Assembly: GCA_900554895.1 (NCBI GenBank) | Contig: USIX01000046.1 | Coordinates: 1 to 15,432 of the forward strand | Source of the DNA: an uncultured Megamonas sp. | Lineage (GTDB): Bacteria > Bacillota > Negativicutes > Selenomonadales > Selenomonadaceae | Direction: 5' to 3' | Length of the DNA: 15,432 nucleotides | Part shown: piece by piece, positions 8,630-15,334 of the stretch | Position numbering within the stretch: position 1 is the first letter of the stretch | Layout of the letters: every line of letters begins with the position of its first letter | The notes under the pieces: generated by a model | What the model saw: only the letters and a program-made list of their open reading frames with translations | Told to the model about the DNA's origin: nothing | Database searches by the model: none | Made by a program: the position numbers and the translations under genes

Positions 8630-8659
8630 TTGACACTAAAGCCTATAAAATGCTATGAT
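8630..8659 (+). promoter_or_regulatory. Consensus sigma-A promoter for purB-purA
   Basis: TTGACA (8630-8635) is a perfect -35, followed by an 18-nt spacer and TATGAT (8654-8659) with an extended TGC before it. The predicted start is near 8666, giving a leader of about 120 nt that contains a terminator-like hairpin. Confidence 0.87.
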
Positions 8660-8693
8660 ATGAAAGTAAAAGGTGCATAAAGATTTTATAAAA

Positions 8694-8733
8694 ACTCAGA
8701 TTAAGACATATTACATTAATTTGAGTTCTTTTT
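8694..8733 (+). terminator. Leader terminator (attenuator candidate) upstream of purB
   Basis: ACTCAGATTAA (8694-8704) pairs with TTAATTTGAGT (8716-8726) over 11 bp with one G-U, with an 11-nt loop, and is followed by TCTTTTTG. It lies between the promoter and purB, about 55 nt before the ATG. It could attenuate purBA or end a short transcript of about 70 nt. No recognised purine or ZTP aptamer core is seen upstream, and only about 28 nt separate the predicted start from the stem. Confidence 0.6.
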
Positions 8734-8788
8734 GCTGTTATCAGTAGAAAAATTCTAGCTGGTTTAAATATGAGGAGGAAAATTTTAA

Positions 8789-10084
8789 ATGATTGAACGC
8801 TATACCAATCCTGAAATGGGAAGAATTTGGACTCTCCAACACGAATTTGAAGTAATGCTCGAAGTTGAAATCACAGCTTGTGAAGCTATGGCAGAACTCG
8901 GTCAAATTCCTGTAGAAGCTGCTAAAAATATCCGCGCAAAAGCAAAATTCGACTTAAACCGTGTTAAAGAAATCGAAAAAGTTACTAATCACGATATTAT
9001 CGCATTCTTAACCAACGTTGCCGAATACGTTGGCGAAGATTCTAAATACATCCACAAAGGATTGACTTCCAGCGACGTTAAAGATACAGCGCTCGGCATT
9101 ATGATGAAAAAATCCGCCGAACTCATTTTAGATGACCTCGAAAAACTCCGCGACGTTCTGCTGCGTCAGGCTAAAAAATACAAACACACCGTTTGCATCG
9201 GCCGTACACACGGTATTCATGCCGAACCAATGACTTTCGGTCTGAAATTTGCTCTGTGGTATGACGAAGTATGCCGCGATATTGAACGCGTAAAACGTGC
9301 TAAAGAAGTCGTTGCCGTTGGTAAACTCTCCGGTGCAGTTGGTACTTATTCCAACATTGACCCTCGTATTGAAGAAATCACTTGCAAAAAACTCGGCATC
9401 ACTCCTGTAAAACTTGCAACTCAAGTTATCCAGCGTGACCGCCATGCAGAATATATGACTACACTTGCAATCGTAGCCAGCACATTTGAAAAAATCGCAA
9501 CTGAACTGCGCAATCTCCAGCGCACGGATATCCGCGAAGCTGAAGAATATTTCCAGCCTGGTCAGAAAGGCTCTTCCGCTATGCCGCACAAACGCAATCC
9601 TATCACTGGCGAACGCATCAGCGGTATGGCTCGTCTTGTCCGCGGCAATGCTATCGCGGCTATGGAAGATATCACTCTCTGGCATGAACGCGACATCTCC
9701 CATTCCTCCGTTGAACGTGTAATTCTGCCGGATAGCACAATCAATGTAGATTACTGCTGCCGCAAACTGACCAACCTTGTAGACAAATTACTCGTTTATC
9801 CGGATGCCATGATGGATAACCTCAACAAAACAGGCGGTCTCATCTTCAGCCAGCGCATCATGCTTGCCGTTGTAAGCAAAGGCGTATTGCGTGAAGACGC
9901 TTATAAATGGGTACAGAGAAACGCTATGGCTAGATGGCTCAAAGGCGAAGATTTCCGCACAAATGTGGAAAAAGACCCTGATATCACAAAATATCTCACT
10001 AAAGAAGAAATTGACAACTGCTTTGATTATAAATGGTTCTTACGTAATGTAGACATGATTATGGCTCGTTTCGGCATTGAATAA
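8789..10084 (+). CDS. purB: Adenylosuccinate lyase
   Basis: PurB acts twice in purine synthesis: it cleaves SAICAR to AICAR plus fumarate, and adenylosuccinate to AMP plus fumarate. The 431-residue cytoplasmic protein has the fumarase/aspartase-superfamily signature GSSAMPHKRNPITGE at 261-275, in the mobile catalytic loop with the catalytic serine. The catalytic His lies in RTHGIHAEP (His141), and TSSDVKDTA near 93 is the first conserved region. Length and N-terminus (MIERYTNPEMGRIW) are those of the standard bacterial enzyme. AGGAGG at 8773-8778 is 10 nt before the ATG. purA follows after 35 nt with no terminator, so the two AMP-branch enzymes are probably co-transcribed. Confidence 0.97.
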   Translation: MIERYTNPEMGRIWTLQHEFEVMLEVEITACEAMAELGQIPVEAAKNIRAKAKFDLNRVKEIEKVTNHDIIAFLTNVAEYVGEDSKYIHKGLTSSDVKDTALGIMMKKSAELILDDLEKLRDVLLRQAKKYKHTVCIGRTHGIHAEPMTFGLKFALWYDEVCRDIERVKRAKEVVAVGKLSGAVGTYSNIDPRIEEITCKKLGITPVKLATQVIQRDRHAEYMTTLAIVASTFEKIATELRNLQRTDIREAEEYFQPGQKGSSAMPHKRNPITGERISGMARLVRGNAIAAMEDITLWHERDISHSSVERVILPDSTINVDYCCRKLTNLVDKLLVYPDAMMDNLNKTGGLIFSQRIMLAVVSKGVLREDAYKWVQRNAMARWLKGEDFRTNVEKDPDITKYLTKEEIDNCFDYKWFLRNVDMIMARFGIE

Positions 10085-10119
10085 TAACCATAAAGCAAAT
10101 AGAAAGGAAGTATTTTCAT

Positions 10120-11403
10120 ATGTCAACAGTCGTTGTAACCGGCACCCAATGGGGTGATGAAGGTAAAGGAAAAATTGTAGACTATCTGGCGGAAAAAGCC
10201 GATATCGTCGTACGTTATCAGGGCGGCAGCAATGCCGGTCATACCGTTTCCGTAGACGGTAAGGAATTTAAACAAAGACTCATGCCGTCGGGCATGCTTT
10301 ACGATAACAAAATCTGTGTCATCGCCAATGGTGTAGCTTTCGACCCGGAAGTTATCCTTCAGGAAATGGAAGCTCTCAAAAAAGACGGCTATAGTGTTGA
10401 CGGATTGAGAATTTCCAATCGTGCTCATGTTGTAATGCCGTATCACCGCCTTATGGACGGTCTTGAAGAAGAAGACAAGGGCGAACTTAAAATCGGTACG
10501 ACAAAACGCGGTATCGGTCCTTGCTACGTAGACCGTGACAACCGCATCGGCATTCGCGTATGCGATTTAATCGACAAAGATATTTTCTGTGAAAAACTGA
10601 AAACAGCACTCGAACTCAAAAACCGTGAGCTTGTTAAAATATATAATAAAGAACCGCTGAATTATGAAAAAATCCGTGATGAATATCTCGGTTATGCGGA
10701 AAAGCTGAAAAAACACGTTATCGACACTGCCGCATTCTTGAATAAAGAAATCAAAGCCGGTAAAAAAGTAATGTTTGAAGGCGCACAGGCTACAATGCTC
10801 GATATCGACCACGGCACATATCCGTATGTTACAGCATCACATCCGACAGCAGGCGGCGTCTGCTCCGGTGCCGGTGTCGGCCCTAACAAAATCGACAAAG
10901 TTGTCGGCATCGTCAAAGCATACTGCACACGTGTCGGCGAAGGTCCGTTCCCGACAGAACAGCTCAACGAAATCGGCGACAAAATCCGCAACTGCGGTCA
11001 TGAATTCGGTACGGTTACAGGCCGTCCGCGTCGTACTGGCTGGCTCGATGCCTGCGTTGTGCGCTATGCAGGTTATTTAAGCGGCATTGACTATATGGCT
11101 GTTACCCGCCTTGATATTCTCGATACTTTCGACGAAATCAAAATGTGCGTAGCTTATAAGTATAACGGCGAAATTCTCGATGAAATGCCGGCCAACCTCA
11201 ATATCCTGGCCAAAGTTGAACCGGTATATGAGACATTTGCCGGTTGGAAAACGGATATCAGCGGTATCAGAAAATATGACGACCTGCCGGAAAACGCCCG
11301 CAAATATCTTGAAAGAATGGCGCAGGTTACAGGTATCGACCTTGGTTTCGTATCCGTCGGACCGAACCGCGACCAGACCATTATTCTTCATGAAGTATTC
11401 TAA
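10120..11403 (+). CDS. purA: Adenylosuccinate synthetase
   Basis: PurA condenses IMP with aspartate using GTP to make adenylosuccinate, the substrate of the PurB step encoded just upstream. The 427-residue protein carries the GTP-site glycine loop GDEGKGK at 12-18 with catalytic Asp13, and NAGHTV with catalytic His41. Other conserved segments are KRGIGPCYVDR, FEGAQATMLDIDHGTYPYVT, GEGPFPTE and GTVTGRPRRTGWLD. Length is standard and no residues appear lost. AAAGGA near 10103-10108 is the RBS, a little far (about 11 nt) from the ATG. A bidirectional terminator follows within 15 nt. Confidence 0.97.
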   Translation: MSTVVVTGTQWGDEGKGKIVDYLAEKADIVVRYQGGSNAGHTVSVDGKEFKQRLMPSGMLYDNKICVIANGVAFDPEVILQEMEALKKDGYSVDGLRISNRAHVVMPYHRLMDGLEEEDKGELKIGTTKRGIGPCYVDRDNRIGIRVCDLIDKDIFCEKLKTALELKNRELVKIYNKEPLNYEKIRDEYLGYAEKLKKHVIDTAAFLNKEIKAGKKVMFEGAQATMLDIDHGTYPYVTASHPTAGGVCSGAGVGPNKIDKVVGIVKAYCTRVGEGPFPTEQLNEIGDKIRNCGHEFGTVTGRPRRTGWLDACVVRYAGYLSGIDYMAVTRLDILDTFDEIKMCVAYKYNGEILDEMPANLNILAKVEPVYETFAGWKTDISGIRKYDDLPENARKYLERMAQVTGIDLGFVSVGPNRDQTIILHEVF

Positions 11404-11415
11404 TTGACTTACAGA

Positions 11416-11446
11416 AAAACCCGAAAAAATTCTTCGGGTTTTTTTT
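11416..11446. terminator. Bidirectional terminator between purA and the convergent SH3-like gene A
   Basis: AAAACCCGAA (11416-11425) pairs perfectly with TTCGGGTTTT (11433-11442) across a 7-nt loop, with a T8 run on the plus strand and T5 on the minus strand. It sits between convergent genes and can serve both. Confidence 0.93.
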
Positions 11447-11450
11447 ATTT

Positions 11451-12302
11451 TTAATCATTAAAATTGTAATTCATTACAAAACCAAAATTTCTATTTTCCA
11501 AATCCGATTCCAATGCCCAGCGTAACTGTTCTCTAATACTTGCATGCGCATCAGCAACTTGTATCCAACCTTCCTGATTGTTATTTAATTTTATCTTAAA
11601 CCAAATATCCGCATTTCGACGATAATTACTAATACCCCAAACGTGTTTCGGTGCCATTATATAATGTCGTTCATTATCCAAATATGTCATACCTACCATA
11701 TAATCTATATCCTTATCTCTATTCTGAGGAAATACATATCCCTGATAAACGGCGTATATATTTCCTATATTTTTCTGTACAAATGGCATTTTTATCCCTT
11801 TTGCTGGAATACCTATGAATTTTCCCTTATACCACGCAATTGCATTATAATTTTCATAACCAGGATAATATACAACATAAATAATATCATTTACCTTTGG
11901 TATATTTTCATCTGATAAATTCTCTTTATTCATCATTGGTATAGAAGATGTTATCATTGTTTTTCCCATACGAGGATAAATATACGCTTTAGACTCAACT
12001 ATTGGAAAGTATTTCACTGGCTCTACGTAACCTATAATAGAGCTATTTTGTTGCGGTTTCTCATAGACAGGCGTATCTTTATCTTTATAAAAAATCATTC
12101 CATTTTCTCCGTCAGCATAATCAGGAATTATTATACTCGGTTGTAGAACCCATTTTTTATTCCAATCTACTTCTGCCCCAGCGTATCTTATATCATCCGT
12201 TTCAATTACAAGCGGCGGCAATTCATCATTAGCCTGAGCACTTACTATATTAAACCCCAGCAAAATACCGAAACATACCAGCATAACTAATTTCTTAAAC
12301 AT
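11451..12302 (-). CDS. Secreted SH3-like protein A
   Basis: A 283-residue exported protein of unknown function. Residues 1-24 are a classic signal peptide: a basic MFKK start, a hydrophobic core and an SAQA cleavage site before NDELPP. After it come a loop, then a region resembling a bacterial SH3 repeat (about 68-103, with TPVYEKPQQNSSIIGYV), then YIYPRMGKT (108-115). A C-terminal strand-rich part contains RRNADIW (228-234) and EGWIQVADAH (244-253). The start at 12302 follows AAAGGCTG and begins the signal peptide; longer in-frame forms translate leader DNA. It is a paralogue of the protein encoded at 13547-14332. SH3-like domains often bind wall peptides, so a wall-facing role is inferred. 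It has its own promoter and ends at a terminator shared with purA. Confidence 0.75.
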   Translation of the reverse strand: MFKKLVMLVCFGILLGFNIVSAQANDELPPLVIETDDIRYAGAEVDWNKKWVLQPSIIIPDYADGENGMIFYKDKDTPVYEKPQQNSSIIGYVEPVKYFPIVESKAYIYPRMGKTMITSSIPMMNKENLSDENIPKVNDIIYVVYYPGYENYNAIAWYKGKFIGIPAKGIKMPFVQKNIGNIYAVYQGYVFPQNRDKDIDYMVGMTYLDNERHYIMAPKHVWGISNYRRNADIWFKIKLNNNQEGWIQVADAHASIREQLRWALESDLENRNFGFVMNYNFND

Positions 12303-12354
12303 ACAATCACAGCCTTTCTTTCTAATCATAAATAGAATTCCTATTACCATTATA
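12181..12354 (-). repeat. Copy 1 of the 174-bp 5' cassette (promoter, RBS, signal peptide)
   Basis: By direct comparison it matches 14211-14384 base for base at constant offset 2030, with 17 mismatches in 174 (about 90%) and no gaps. It runs from the -10 box through the leader, RBS, signal peptide and about 16 mature residues. Similarity drops sharply beyond both ends; 10 of the 17 mismatches cluster in the 3' part of the signal-peptide coding region. Confidence 0.9.
12349..12354 (-). promoter_or_regulatory. -10 box of SH3-like gene A
   Basis: A perfect TATAAT on the minus strand, 46 nt upstream of the ATG at 12302, spaced exactly as in paralogue B. The best -35 (TTGTTC at 18-nt spacing) falls inside the preceding terminator hairpin, so it is weak. 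Confidence 0.5.
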
Positions 12355-12365
12355 TTCATCACTAC

Positions 12366-12405
12366 AAAAAAAGAACAACCCTGAAAATTCAAGGTTGTTC
12401 TTTTT
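12366..12405 (-). terminator. Terminator of the beta-rich protein gene
   Basis: Read on the minus strand, an 8-bp stem GAACAACC/GGTTGTTC, extended inward by three pairs after a mismatch, is followed by T7. It lies 10 nt after the stop of the gene at 12416. It is symmetrical enough to work in both directions. Confidence 0.9.
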
Positions 12406-12415
12406 ATTTATAAAA

Positions 12416-13516
12416 TTAAGCACGGATAACACCGATAATAAAAGGTGCTGTGGATACAGCTGTTAATGCTGTAAAGAAATTTACCGAAACAGATTTTCCA
12501 TTTTCTATTGTTCCTAAATCTATCATTTCCATTAAATTCTTTGCAGTGTTAATTCTTCTTCCCGGATAAGCAAATACTCCATCAAGTGAAACAAATGGAT
12601 AAATTGCCCCGCCTGAACTCGACATAACAACCTTGAAATTACCGACACTACCAGTATTATTGGTAAAATTAAGTCTTACGTCCATTTGTACGCCGTAATT
12701 TCCGGCTAATCCTTTAACTTTAATCTGCCCGGAAGAATCCGTCATCTGAATTAAATCTTTTCCATCAAAAGAATCTCCATCATTACTTGTATCGGTTGTT
12801 TTATCTTTACCAAAAGAAACAACTTTTGCCTTATCCTGTTCAGCTGAACTCATTGATAAATTCAATGTAAATGTTTCATAAAAACCGGCACCTACACCTC
12901 TATGCGGATCTGATTTCGCTCCTGTAACACTTGCTTGTGCCGGTTCTGTGGCATTTCCAGATTTAGCTTCATCAACATAAGCCAAATCAAAGAAAGTAAC
13001 TGCCGCAGGATTGCCTTGTTTATCTGCAATTGATACTCTGCTGATAACTCCGAAATTACAGTGTGCTGGTATCTGTCTGCTAAAAATATTAGCATATTCA
13101 TAAGGATGAAGTGTAATTTTTACCGGATTATTAGCAGCTGTAAGATAATCTCGCCAAGCGTATACATCAGAAACCCAGTTTGCATCAATTGTTGTCCCGA
13201 TATTTGTGAAATTTAATTCAATATCAAAATCATTTGGATTATACATCAAAATAAGTGATGTTATCGTTCCTTCATATTCATTTCTATGCCAAGTATATAT
13301 CTGACCATTGCCTTTTACTGTTTCACGACAAAAATACTTTCCGCTATCAGCAAAATCCTTATAAAATACACTTTCCGGATTATTGGAGTAAAACAAAAAC
13401 TCGTCTGTATTTACTGCGCATTTAAGCTGTTCTTTTTCTTTATCATTAGGATATATTAAATCAATAGGATCATTATTTAAGCCATGTTCATAAAATTCAT
13501 CTACTATTTTAGCCAT
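12416..13516 (-). CDS. Leaderless beta-rich protein of unknown function
   Basis: A 366-residue protein, not firmly recognised. It starts MAKIVDEFYEHG after AGGAGTG at good spacing and has no signal peptide or TM segment. Residues about 35-180 look like a beta-sandwich (alternating strands, with SNNPESVFYKDF, YFCRETVKGNGQIYTWHRNE and LILMYNPNDFDIELNFTNIG). A Ser/Thr/Ala-rich acidic linker (about 183-205) and a second strand-rich region (about 206-366, with AGNYGVQMDVRLNFTNNTG) follow. The two-part layout recalls beta-sandwich proteins annotated in some Firmicutes with copper amine oxidase N-terminal domains, but this is memory of pattern only. It lies 30 nt after the stop of SH3-like gene B, so it is probably in the same transcript, and it ends at a strong terminator. 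A role in an envelope or phage-like structure is possible and unproven. Confidence 0.7.
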   Translation of the reverse strand: MAKIVDEFYEHGLNNDPIDLIYPNDKEKEQLKCAVNTDEFLFYSNNPESVFYKDFADSGKYFCRETVKGNGQIYTWHRNEYEGTITSLILMYNPNDFDIELNFTNIGTTIDANWVSDVYAWRDYLTAANNPVKITLHPYEYANIFSRQIPAHCNFGVISRVSIADKQGNPAAVTFFDLAYVDEAKSGNATEPAQASVTGAKSDPHRGVGAGFYETFTLNLSMSSAEQDKAKVVSFGKDKTTDTSNDGDSFDGKDLIQMTDSSGQIKVKGLAGNYGVQMDVRLNFTNNTGSVGNFKVVMSSSGGAIYPFVSLDGVFAYPGRRINTAKNLMEMIDLGTIENGKSVSVNFFTALTAVSTAPFIIGVIRA

Positions 13517-13546
13517 ATAAATTCACTCCTAAAATTAAATTTTTTC

Positions 13547-14332
13547 TTAATAACCAAAATAAAAACTTTCCCTATCATCTACATTAGGCTGTTTCCACCA
13601 TATCTGTTTATATGTTTTTGAACCTAAATGTGCATTTAGTAATTGTACCCAGCCTCTTGTTATTTTATCCGGCAATTCCACATAAAGCCATATATCGGCA
13701 TTGCATCTAAACTCATTTCCTTCTACAAATGACCATGTGCTCATTGGTGTACGCGGGTCGTCATTCGGATATTCTATATACATTTCAAAATCAGCTTCTA
13801 CATCCTGCTTATTTGTATATCCTTCATATTCGGCACATATTTCTTTACGATGGTACGTACTTCTAGCAAAATATGGTGCAGGCATTTTTATTTCATATGA
13901 TTCTAATCTAAAGAAAGTACCTTTATACCAAACAGTATATGAGCCATACATATTATAAGATATCAAATACATAATATCCCCTGGTTTTAAAATTTTTTCA
14001 TTGCCAAACTCATCTGTCAAAGTAATATCCTTTATTATTTTGGTTTTTCCCATACGCGGATAAATATAAGCTTTTGCCCCTATAATTGAAACTTTATCAT
14101 TTCGCTGCATTGTTCCTACTACAAGGCTATTCGGCGAAGGTTCTTTATGAATAGCTGTTTCCTGTCGTGCCGTTATAGTCGGGTTCTTATCCAGCTTCAG
14201 CATTATCCCTGCGTATTTTACATCATCCGTTTCAATTACAAGCGGCGGCAATTCATCATTAGCCTGAGCACTTACCGCACCGAAACTTAACAAAATACCG
14301 AAACATACCAGCATAACTAATTTCCTAAACAT
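13547..14332 (-). CDS. Secreted SH3-like protein B
   Basis: A 261-residue exported protein and paralogue of the 11451-12302 product. Signal peptide 1-24 ends SAQA before NDELPP. An SH3-like stretch covers about 52-88 (TAIHKEPSPNSLVVGTM), followed by YIYPRMGKT (90-97). A middle strand-rich part contains VWYKGTFFRL, and the C-terminus contains FRCNADIW (208-215) and RGWVQLLNAH (226-235). All these landmarks are in the same order in A, but most other residues differ. The ATG at 14332 is preceded by AAAGGCTG. It is followed after 30 nt by the beta-rich gene, probably as one operon. Function is unknown; a wall- or surface-binding role is inferred from the SH3-like segments and export signal. Confidence 0.75.
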   Translation of the reverse strand: MFRKLVMLVCFGILLSFGAVSAQANDELPPLVIETDDVKYAGIMLKLDKNPTITARQETAIHKEPSPNSLVVGTMQRNDKVSIIGAKAYIYPRMGKTKIIKDITLTDEFGNEKILKPGDIMYLISYNMYGSYTVWYKGTFFRLESYEIKMPAPYFARSTYHRKEICAEYEGYTNKQDVEADFEMYIEYPNDDPRTPMSTWSFVEGNEFRCNADIWLYVELPDKITRGWVQLLNAHLGSKTYKQIWWKQPNVDDRESFYFGY

Positions 14333-14384
14333 ACAATCACAGCCTTTCTTTTTCATCATAAATAGAATTCCTATTATTATTATA
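14211..14384 (-). repeat. Copy 2 of the 174-bp 5' cassette (promoter, RBS, signal peptide)
   Basis: The partner of 12181-12354. Non-coding leader and coding parts are equally conserved, which protein selection alone does not explain. Confidence 0.9.
14379..14384 (-). promoter_or_regulatory. -10 box of SH3-like gene B
   Basis: A perfect TATAAT on the minus strand, 46 nt upstream of the ATG at 14332, the same distance as in paralogue A. It marks the upstream limit of the shared cassette. No convincing -35 is visible. Confidence 0.5.
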
Positions 14385-14426
14385 TTATCTATATATTAGA
14401 AAATGATGAAAAACTGTATTCATATT

Positions 14427-14899
14427 TCAATTTTTTACACAGATAAATCGAATTTCTTTTACATTGTCTTCACTCAATCTATGTTCCAAACAATTCGGGC
14501 TATGCTGTACATAATATATCTCGCCGTTTTTTATTTCCGTGATAATTGCCAATTTATACCAAATATCAGCATTATTTCTAAATTGAATTAAATCTCCGAT
14601 TTGAACCGAATTTTTATCTCGACAAATTCGGGCAACAGGTTTATTATTATCAGAATAATAAGCTGAATATTTTGTCATATATTGCACGAACTTTTTCATA
14701 TCTGTCCATGACTTTGTATGGTGTTTGCGATTTTGCCAGTACCAGCCCCTGTTTTGTTTAATTCCGCCCATATACCAGCATTGCGATACAAAATTTGTGC
14801 CGTCCTGCATGAAAAACCAGAAATCATCTTCTGAACCGATATTGGGTACAAGCGCGTAATTCAACGCATATTCCACTGCTATTTTTCTATCTAATACAT
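14427..14899 (-). pseudogene. Amidase_6-like cell-wall hydrolase relative, frameshifted at the start and missing catalytic residues
   Basis: The open frame from GTG 14876 gives 149 residues matching the Amidase_6 (NlpC/P60-like) pattern: TNFVSQCWYMGG, SWTDMKKFVQYM, VQIGDLIQF, AIITEIKNGEIYYVQHS and HRLS. The domain's first motif, LDRKIAVEYALNYA, begins six codons before that GTG, with no start in frame. Instead GGGAGGTG (14908-14915) and an ATG at 14899-14897 are ideally spaced but read ATG-TAT-TAG; one extra base after the ATG would open straight into the domain. The family DCTNF becomes DGTNF (Gly for the nucleophile Cys), and the family DHS motif becomes YKL (Lys for His). It is therefore a decaying gene or a pseudoenzyme. 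GTG 14876 has no RBS. It follows a decayed holin, as in a phage lysis cassette. Confidence 0.65.
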
Positions 14900-14925
14900 C
14901 GGCACTGCACCTCCCAACTTTTCTT

Positions 14926-14939
14926 TGTAACCGATTACA
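14926..14939. promoter_or_regulatory. Operator-like palindrome upstream of the amidase RBS
   Basis: TGTAA-N4-TTACA is a 14-bp palindrome with five perfect outer pairs, 10 nt upstream of GGGAGGTG. It resembles a binding site for a dimeric repressor. No regulator is seen nearby, and short AT-rich palindromes arise by chance. Confidence 0.25.
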
Positions 14940-14978
14940 TTTATATAGAGTATTTTTTCTAACCGAATTTAAACCTAC

Positions 14979-15281
14979 TCATTTATTTTTATTTTGAATA
15001 CGCTCCAATATTTTCTTCAATATATTCGGCAAAGATATATTCATGGTTACAGCATTTTCTAAAATATTCAATCCTTCACTACCGATAAAAAAACAGATTG
15101 TCACATTTCTTATATTCATATCCTCACCGATTATAATATCCAATTCATGCGCCAATATTATCAGCATTAAAATATATAATTTTCTTATACTGTTATTATT
15201 AAATTTCTATTTATCGACTTCTTTAATTCTAAAGAAAGTACCTGTTTGGCATAATATAAGAAAAAAGTAATATTTAATAAT
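14979..15281 (-). pseudogene. Decayed phage/toxin-secretion holin (Holin_4_1/TcdE-like)
   Basis: The intact part, 62 residues from ATG 15167, is the C-terminal half of a Holin_4_1-type protein: a hydrophobic MLIILAHELDIIIG, then IRNVTICFFIGSEGLNILEN, then LPNILKKILERIQ. Family members end in the same EG(L)xILENA...P..LKK pattern. In the same frame upstream, the sequence before the ATG reads FNNNSIRKLYIL, then a TAG (15207-15209), then QTGTFFRIKEVDK, which resembles the expected first half (TG..kAIKEKK). So it is a full-frame remnant with a nonsense codon and no start. A TAA ends the open stretch at about 15282. A re-started 62-residue product has one membrane segment and no RBS. It reads directly, in the same frame, toward the amidase relative. 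Confidence 0.6.
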
Positions 15282-15303
15282 TTATTTTTATATTATGCCA
15301 GGC
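15244..15303. repeat. Long inverted repeat, 13-bp perfect arms
   Basis: TGGCATAATATAA (15247-15259) and TTATATTATGCCA (15288-15300) are perfect inverse complements, extended outward by G-U, G-U and G-C pairs to 15244/15303, around a 28-nt AT-rich spacer. It overlaps the degraded 5' end of the holin. Confidence 0.8.
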
Positions 15304-15334
15304 AATTTTTCTTTGAATGCAAAGAAAAGTTGCC
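15301..15334. repeat. 15-bp hairpin, GGCAA...TTGCC
   Basis: GGCAATTTTTCTTTG (15301-15315) pairs with CAAAGAAAAGTTGCC (15320-15334), with one G-U and a 4-nt loop AATG. It abuts the previous inverted repeat. The right arm followed by GAAAAAGAAA resembles hairpin-plus-AAAAGAAA intergenic repeats seen in several bacterial groups (recollection, unverified). Confidence 0.75.

Noticed and set aside
8353..8658. Plus-strand 101-codon open frame overlapping the dnaB 3' end
   Set aside because: It is out of frame with a secure DnaB, runs through the terminator into the purB promoter, and has no RBS.
8660..8680. Mini-ORF MKVKGA as a leader peptide for purB
   Set aside because: Its ATG lies at or before the predicted transcription start and has no RBS, so it is unlikely to be translated.
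8660..8735. Purine or ZTP riboswitch in the purB leader
   Set aside because: No conserved aptamer core is visible and the space before the terminator stem is too short.
9128..9703. 191-codon open frame antisense to purB
   Set aside because: It lies wholly inside the highly conserved purB gene, has no family resemblance, and its composition follows from the codon use of purB.
14403..14591. Plus-strand small open frames over the amidase and holin remnants (also 15043-15270)
   Set aside because: They are antisense to recognisable coding remnants, lack ribosome-binding sites and show only AT-rich hydrophobic composition.
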